A DNA stretch of 9,566 bases from Bacillota bacterium (GTDB lineage: Bacteria; Bacillota; Clostridia; Oscillospirales; Ruminococcaceae), in NCBI GenBank assembly GCA_023395695.1, contig JAEWYJ010000195.1, positions 1 to 9,566 on the forward strand, in the 5' to 3' direction. The notes below the pieces were generated by a model that saw nothing but the letters and a program-made list of their open reading frames with translations, was not told the DNA's origin and made no database searches. The position numbers and the translations under genes were made by a program. Of the stretch, positions 6,202-9,566 are shown in pieces. Positions within the stretch are counted from its first letter, which is position 1, and every line of letters begins with the position of its first letter.

Positions 6202-6741
6202 ATGAGCGATATAGCGCTACAGGTCGAACGCACCATTGCAGGTGCGATTGCCCCTGTAAATAACGTAATTTTTGATGCGGTCGTCTTTTCTGCCGGCAAT
6301 ATAAGCTATAACAATGTAACGGGTGTAATAACCTTCAACGAGGCAGGGCGATATGTGATTAACTGGTGGGTTGCAGCTCAGGCTACAGCGGCGAGCGGCA
6401 CGGTGTTTGCACTGTCGTCTTCACAAGGCGATTTTCTTGAGGGAAATGCGCCGATAAAGAACACCGAGGTTGTAGGCATTGGTATTATTGAGGTTGCCGC
6501 GGCGCCGGTGACGGTGTCTCTGCTCAACGCAAGCGCAAGCACCATCTACTATGCCACTGCGCTTCCGCTGACGGCAACACTCGTAATCGTCGAGGATGAT
6601 CTGACGGGAGGAGGGATTACCGGCCCGACCGGGCCCACAGGCCCAACCGGCCCTGCCGGAGGCCCCACCGGCCCGACGGGGGCAACCGGAGACGCAGGCC
6701 CAACCGGGCCCACGGCTACATACATTTATGCTCAAAGCTGA
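6202..6741 (+). CDS. Collagen-like protein with N-terminal BclA-type globular domain
   Basis: Probable spore-surface or exosporium-type protein of 179 residues. Residues 1-132 form a beta-rich domain resembling the C1q/TNF-like BclA C-terminal domain (for example [16 protein letters not shown] and [14 protein letters not shown]). Residues 138-171 are Gly-X-Y repeats dominated by GPT, with a one-residue break (GPAGGPT), and the protein ends ATYIYAQS. In Bacillus BclA the collagen stretch precedes the globular domain; here the order is reversed, an order I recall in other clostridial relatives. About 11 triplets is short for a stable triple helix, and the GPT-rich DNA (6604-6716) is prone to repeat-length change. 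GAGGAGG at 6188-6194, 7 nt before the ATG, is a strong ribosome site. No signal peptide is visible, fitting mother-cell assembly onto spores. Confidence 0.8.
   Translation: MSDIALQVERTIAGAIAPVNNVIFDAVVFSAGNISYNNVTGVITFNEAGRYVINWWVAAQATAASGTVFALSSSQGDFLEGNAPIKNTEVVGIGIIEVAAAPVTVSLLNASASTIYYATALPLTATLVIVEDDLTGGGITGPTGPTGPTGPAGGPTGPTGATGDAGPTGPTATYIYAQS
6604..6716 (+). repeat. GC-rich Gly-X-Y-coding repeat tract
   Basis: Degenerate 9-bp units of the type GGC-CCN-ACC encode the Gly-Pro-Thr triplets of the collagen-like tail. The tract is much more GC-rich than the DNA that follows. Such coding repeats often vary in copy number between strains. Confidence 0.8.
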
Positions 6742-6806
6742 AAAGCCTTTGTTTATAGGGGTTTCACGCAACAAAAAAATAAAACATATAACCGAATAAC
6801 CACACT

Positions 6807-6848
6807 AAACGCTATCTAAAAGGCAATCAAGCCTATTAGATGGCGTTT
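6807..6848. terminator. Inverted repeat after the collagen-like gene, probable terminator
   Basis: Arms 6807-6824 and 6831-6848 pair over 18 bp with one G-T wobble and one A-A mismatch, around the loop AATCAA. The right arm runs into TTTT (6846-6849), mostly inside the stem, so the U-tract is short. It should stop transcripts from the collagen-like gene. Its half-sites TCTAA/TTAGA also occur in the palindrome just downstream, so it might have a second, protein-binding role. Confidence 0.55.
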
Positions 6849-6853
6849 TGTAA

Positions 6854-6873
6854 GTCTAATTAACCCATTAGAC
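6854..6873. promoter_or_regulatory. Palindrome GTCTAAT-N6-ATTAGAC, candidate operator
   Basis: A perfect 7-bp inverted repeat with a 6-bp spacer lies 25 bp upstream of the -35 box of the next promoter. Size and symmetry suit a dimeric helix-turn-helix regulator, the obvious candidate being the XRE-type protein of the same operon. The position upstream of -35 does not by itself tell activation from repression. Confidence 0.45.
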
Positions 6874-6898
6874 ATTTATGAACAAACAAGAAAAACAC

Positions 6899-6926
6899 TT
6901 GACAAATTTTATTATTTTGGTAAAAT
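6899..6926 (+). promoter_or_regulatory. Sigma-A-type promoter of the two-gene AT-rich operon
   Basis: A consensus -35 box TTGACA (6899-6904) and a -10 box TAAAAT (6921-6926) are separated by 16 bp in AT-rich DNA. Transcription would start near 6933, giving a short leader with the Shine-Dalgarno AAGGAGGGG at 6945-6953, ahead of the TTG start at 6961. Confidence 0.8.
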
Positions 6927-6960
6927 GTTATACAGATGATAAAAAAGGAGGGGTTGAATT

Positions 6961-7710
6961 TTGTCCAACCGAAATAAGAAAGTTTGTCTCAATGAATCAC
7001 TTGTCCGCTTAATAGTCCATGCAATTGAAAAAGGCATAGGTTCTGATATTCTCGATTATTTATCTGACCATCGTAAAAAGACTAATAATGCACTATTGCA
7101 GATGCCAGGAGATAATATAAATACCAATCTTGATGAAATGGTTGCAGACGGTGAAAACTACGAAATACTTTCGTTTAATCGCTTTGTATGGGAAGGCTGC
7201 ATTCTAATTGATCGTGAAAATCGAATTACATATAATATAACTTCCCAAGCTAATCTTAAATTAATTCCCCGTAAAAAGGGAAGAACGATTCCTCATTATC
7301 TTCAATCCCTTTTATTTGTTGAAAATAATGAGTGTAAATCGCCCTATCACCAAATGACTTTCGAGGATTTTGGAATAGTGACATTTGATACAGAGGCGTT
7401 AACAGATGATTTTTTATCAATAAGTGATGGGCGGATTGATATAAACGAAGATTATCGCCATTATGTTATTGCTTATACAGCACGTAATCGAGAAATTGAG
7501 GATATTCAGATATTATTGTTAGATAAAGATTTTAATACAGTTGATGAACAATCACTAATGGAATATGTTAAACCTGATTTCAGCAAACTTACAGCTACAG
7601 ATAATCATACAGAAGAACTGATGGTTAAAAATCCTGGTGTTGCAAAAAATCTGGTCTCTGTCAAGGCTGGCATAAAGCCAAAACTTAAAGAAGAAGAAAA
7701 GCAAGCCTGA
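6961..7710 (+). CDS. Unrecognised 249-residue protein, partner of the XRE-ImmA gene
   Basis: First gene of the AT-rich operon; function unknown. It starts at TTG 6961 with AAGGAGGGG about 8 nt upstream. The protein looks soluble, with no signal peptide or membrane segment: a helical, basic N-terminus (about 1-45), a central mixed alpha/beta region with alternating hydrophobic strands (for example RFVWEGCILIDRENRITYNI near 80-98 and YVIAYTAR near 165), and a Lys/Glu-rich C-terminal tail. It may belong to the Firmicutes family DUF5986; that is a recollection, not a check. No nuclease or catalytic signature was found. The downstream XRE-metallopeptidase gene starts 27 nt later and shares the promoter, so this protein is a candidate substrate, effector or toxin for it. 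Codon use is AT-rich, unlike the genes to the left, which suggests acquisition. Confidence 0.75.
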   Translation: MSNRNKKVCLNESLVRLIVHAIEKGIGSDILDYLSDHRKKTNNALLQMPGDNINTNLDEMVADGENYEILSFNRFVWEGCILIDRENRITYNITSQANLKLIPRKKGRTIPHYLQSLLFVENNECKSPYHQMTFEDFGIVTFDTEALTDDFLSISDGRIDINEDYRHYVIAYTARNREIEDIQILLLDKDFNTVDEQSLMEYVKPDFSKLTATDNHTEELMVKNPGVAKNLVSVKAGIKPKLKEEEKQA

Positions 7711-7737
7711 CAAAAATAGATATCAGGAGAGATAATT

Positions 7738-8937
7738 ATGGAGGCAAAAAAATTTTATGGAGATAGATTACGTAGTGCACGAATTTATCGAGGTCTTACG
7801 TTAACCGAATTAGCAAAACAAACAGGTATTAGTAAGCAATCACTATCACTTTATGAAAATGATAATAATACACCACCACTTGAAAATGTATTAAGTCTTG
7901 CAACACATCTTGATTTTCCAATGGATTTCTTTTGGCAAAAAGATTTTTGCAGAACAAATACAGATACCACTTATTTTCGTTCTCAAGCAACAGCAAACAA
8001 AAAAGATCGACTTGCTCAAAAAGAAAAACTTGAATATGTTATAAAGATATACGAGGTACTGACTCAATATATAGATTTTAGAGATATAAACTTACCATCT
8101 ATTCCTTTTGTTGGTAGCACTGACCCTTTAGATGATGACTCTTTTAGTGTCATGCAAGAAATCGAACAAATTGCCGATACGGTACGTAACTATTGGAACT
8201 TGGGTAGAGGGCCTATTGAGAATTTACAATACAAGTTGGAGGAAAATGGATTAATTGTAACAGGCTTTACTTTAAATGAAAGCAAAATTGATGCGTTTAG
8301 TCAAAGAATTTTCTCTAATGATAACTGTAATATCTTTGTTATAGCTCTTGGTTTGGGCTCTAAACCGCAAGAACGATTAAATCTTGATATGGCACATGAA
8401 TTAGGCCATATTCTTTTACATCCTTGGGGAGAAAACTTAGATGTATTATCTAAGACAGAATTTAATGGGCGTGAGAAGCAAGCTAATATGTTTGCCAGTG
8501 CACTACTATTACCCAAAGACACATTTGGAAATGAAATTGCCATGTATCCAACAGATTTAGATTACTATAAACATCTGAAAAAAAAGTGGCATATGTCCAT
8601 ACAAGCCATGATATATAGAACTCAGCAACTTAGTATTATTACTCCAAATCAATATACTTATTTAATGAAGCAGGTGTCTAAGAATGGTTGGAGAACTAAG
8701 GAACCGGGAGATTCACCGGGCAGTCTCAATGAGACAATTTTTCAAGGAGCCATTGATATCCTTTTTGAAAACAACTACTTTGATGCTGCTAGTTTTATGA
8801 AAGAATTAAAAAAATATGGAATAACACTACATTCAACAGATATAGAAGACCTTTTGCAATTACGTAAAGGAACCTTAAAGGTAGAGCCCAAACTAGAAGA
8901 TAAAAAAGTTGTTCCTATTGTTCAATTACGTAAATAA
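7738..8937 (+). CDS. XRE-family regulator fused to ImmA/IrrE zinc metallopeptidase
   Basis: Protein of 399 residues combining DNA binding and proteolysis. Residues about 5-62 are an XRE/Cro-type helix-turn-helix (RLRSARIYRGLTLTELAKQT then GISKQSLSLYENDNNTP). A helical linker leads to an ImmA/IrrE (COG2856) domain with the zinc motif HELGH at 220-224 and the downstream EKQANMFASALLLP from Glu246, a likely third ligand. The family includes ImmA, which cleaves the repressor ImmR in ICEBs1, and Deinococcus IrrE, which cleaves DdrO; here regulator and protease are one chain. About 100 C-terminal residues have no recognised domain. AGGAGAG at 7725-7731 precedes the ATG by 6 nt. Likely roles are autoregulation of its operon and stress- or induction-triggered cleavage of a partner; XRE-COG2856 proteins have also been proposed as toxin-antitoxin components. 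The substrate is unknown. Confidence 0.9.
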   Translation: MEAKKFYGDRLRSARIYRGLTLTELAKQTGISKQSLSLYENDNNTPPLENVLSLATHLDFPMDFFWQKDFCRTNTDTTYFRSQATANKKDRLAQKEKLEYVIKIYEVLTQYIDFRDINLPSIPFVGSTDPLDDDSFSVMQEIEQIADTVRNYWNLGRGPIENLQYKLEENGLIVTGFTLNESKIDAFSQRIFSNDNCNIFVIALGLGSKPQERLNLDMAHELGHILLHPWGENLDVLSKTEFNGREKQANMFASALLLPKDTFGNEIAMYPTDLDYYKHLKKKWHMSIQAMIYRTQQLSIITPNQYTYLMKQVSKNGWRTKEPGDSPGSLNETIFQGAIDILFENNYFDAASFMKELKKYGITLHSTDIEDLLQLRKGTLKVEPKLEDKKVVPIVQLRK

Positions 8938-8964
8938 ACAGTAAAATATTTTTATTTTTGTTAT

Positions 8965-8997
8965 AAAGCGACATTCAAAATTGGATGTCGCTTTTTT
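8965..8997 (+). terminator. Rho-independent terminator after the XRE-ImmA gene
   Basis: Arms 8965-8976 and 8983-8994 pair over 12 bp (AAAGCGACATTC with GGATGTCGCTTT, one T-G wobble) around the loop AAAATT, followed by TTTTTT at 8992-8997. This is a textbook intrinsic terminator. It closes the two-gene operon and lies only about 19 bp before the Shine-Dalgarno of the next coding fragment. Confidence 0.9.
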
Positions 8998-9026
8998 ATG
9001 CCCATTTTCAAGAAAGGAGGAGAATA

Positions 9027-9176
9027 ATGGCAGTATTCCGCATAGAAAAAACCAGGGATTATACGGTGATGGCAAACCACCATCTACGCAACACGGCACT
9101 TTCGCTAAAAGCAAAGGGGCTTCTCTCCCTCATGCTCTCCCTTACATGGCGAAGGAAGGCAGTTATTGCACTCTGA
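9027..9176 (+). pseudogene. Truncated helix-turn-helix/replication-initiator-type protein of an integrative element
   Basis: The frame starts at ATG 9027 with a strong AAAGGAGGAG site. Its first residues (MAVFRIEKTRDYTVMANHHL, then LKAKGLLSLMLSL) match the N-terminus of the helix-turn-helix or replication-initiator-like proteins carried by conjugative elements of gut Firmicutes; this is family recognition from memory. Those proteins normally continue with the rest of a winged-helix domain. Here the expected sequence stops after Leu39 (base 9143), and an unrelated tail TWRRKAVIAL runs to a TGA at 9174-9176, leaving 49 residues. The break coincides with the start of group II intron-related DNA. 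No promoter is visible between the preceding terminator and the start, so expression is doubtful. Confidence 0.7.
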
Positions 9177-9192
9177 AATCGAAATCTGATTA

Positions 9193-9206
9193 GGGAGGAA
9201 AACCTC
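9193..9206 (+). promoter_or_regulatory. Ribosome site in a small hairpin before the reverse transcriptase
   Basis: GGGAGG (9193-9198) is the Shine-Dalgarno for ATG 9210, and its GAGG (9195-9198) can pair with CCTC (9203-9206) around an AAAA loop. In the Lactococcus Ll.LtrB intron a domain IVa hairpin holding the ribosome site is bound by the maturase, which represses its own translation. This could be the equivalent, but 4 bp is a weak stem. Confidence 0.35.
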
Positions 9207-9209
9207 ACA

Positions 9210-9566
9210 ATGAAACCAACAATTGAGATTTTAGATGGAATCAGCAAAAATTCAAGGAACAACAAGGAGGAAATCTTCACAAGGCTCTACCGCTATATGT
9301 TACGACCCGATTTGTATTATCTTGCATACAAAAATCTTTACGCCAACAAGGGCGCAGGAACAAAAGGTGTGAATGACGACACGGCAGATGGATTCAGCGA
9401 GGAGAAAATAGGCAGGGTTATTAAAGCCCTGACTGATGAAACCTACGCTCCAAGCCCTGTCCGCCGTGAGTATATTCAGAAAAATCAGAACAGCTCCAAG
9501 AAACGTCCGTTGGGCATACCCACATTCACGGATAAAATTGTGCAGGAAGTCTTGAGAATGATACTG
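9210..9566 (+). CDS. ltrA: Group II intron reverse transcriptase/maturase, N-terminal part
   Basis: The first 119 codons of an LtrA-type intron-encoded protein; the frame is open to the window end. These multifunctional proteins help splice their intron and copy it into DNA targets. Visible features are the RT-0/RT-1 region LYYLAYKNLYANKGAGTKGV (about 36-55), then DTADGFSEEKI, the Pro- and Arg-rich segment YAPSPVRREYI, and the RT-2 motif KKRPLGIPTFTDKIVQEVLR near 97-116. The catalytic YADD motif, maturase domain and any endonuclease domain would lie beyond the edge, so activity cannot be assessed. GGGAGG lies 11 nt before the ATG. Base use is less AT-rich than the XRE-ImmA operon, consistent with separate arrival. 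Confidence 0.9.
   Translation, partial: MKPTIEILDGISKNSRNNKEEIFTRLYRYMLRPDLYYLAYKNLYANKGAGTKGVNDDTADGFSEEKIGRVIKALTDETYAPSPVRREYIQKNQNSSKKRPLGIPTFTDKIVQEVLRMIL

Larger units (their letters stand above)
9144..9566 (+). mobile_element. Group II intron, 5'-truncated or rearranged, cut by window end
   Basis: From about 9144 the helix-turn-helix coding sequence gives way to a short leader and then an intron-encoded reverse transcriptase. Group II introns begin with GUGYG and carry several hundred bases of ribozyme domains I-III before the protein, which is encoded in domain IV. Only 66 nt separate the break from the start codon and no GTGYG-type 5' end is seen, so the 5' ribozyme is missing from this copy. 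The element continues past the window, so its 3' end cannot be judged. Confidence 0.65.

Noticed and set aside
6604..6716. Repeat tract as a CRISPR array
   Set aside because: The units are 9-bp coding triplets for Gly-Pro-Thr in frame within a protein, with no spacers.
8981..9193. 70-codon ORF overlapping the terminator and truncated helix-turn-helix gene
   Set aside because: It is in a different frame from the recognisable N-terminal sequence starting at 9027, which has a strong ribosome site, and it starts inside the terminator stem.
9144..9209. A complete group II intron 5' end between the broken gene and the reverse transcriptase
   Set aside because: Only 66 nt are available and no GTGYG start is seen; domains I-III need several hundred bases.

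Overview
The window reads as chromosomal DNA of a spore-forming, fairly GC-rich member of the Clostridia, probably an Oscillospiraceae/Ruminococcaceae-type gut anaerobe. Pointers to this are a YqhQ-like DUF1385 gene beside prmC, a DUF896 (YnzC-type) protein, a BclA-like collagen-tailed surface protein, frequent TTG starts with strong Shine-Dalgarno sites, and a Firmicutes-type mobile element at the right end. This placement is an inference from gene families, not a database match.

Region 1 (1-5698) is one tightly packed plus-strand operon: a secreted lipoprotein with three Asp-rich loops, an OmpR/PhoB-type response regulator, a membrane sensor histidine kinase, DUF1385, the release-factor methyltransferase PrmC, and DUF896. 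Gaps are about 10-80 nt, and the kinase and DUF1385 genes overlap. The lipoprotein, kinase and regulator plausibly form an envelope-sensing unit, while the last three genes are housekeeping.

Region 2 (5699-6201) is about 500 bp without a confident gene. It holds a possible 42-residue membrane peptide (or, read differently, a weak terminator), two alternative short stems, a near-perfect 21-bp inverted repeat that should end transcription in both directions, a hairpin, a weak 51-codon ORF and an extended -10 promoter. Region 3 (6202-6741) is a collagen-like gene whose globular C1q/TNF-like domain comes first and whose Gly-X-Y tail comes last.

Region 4 (about 6745-9026) is visibly AT-rich with different codon use, so it is probably acquired. 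After two inverted repeats and a good sigma-A promoter, it encodes an unrecognised 249-residue protein and a fused XRE-HTH/ImmA-IrrE zinc metallopeptidase, closed by a clean terminator. This two-gene unit is the best candidate for a little-described regulatory, defence or toxin-antitoxin-type module. Region 5 (9027-9566) is the N-terminus of an integrative-element helix-turn-helix/replication-initiator-type protein, broken after about 39 codons. It is followed at once by the 5' part of a group II intron reverse transcriptase that runs off the window. There is no room for a full 5' ribozyme, so the intron copy looks 5'-truncated or rearranged.
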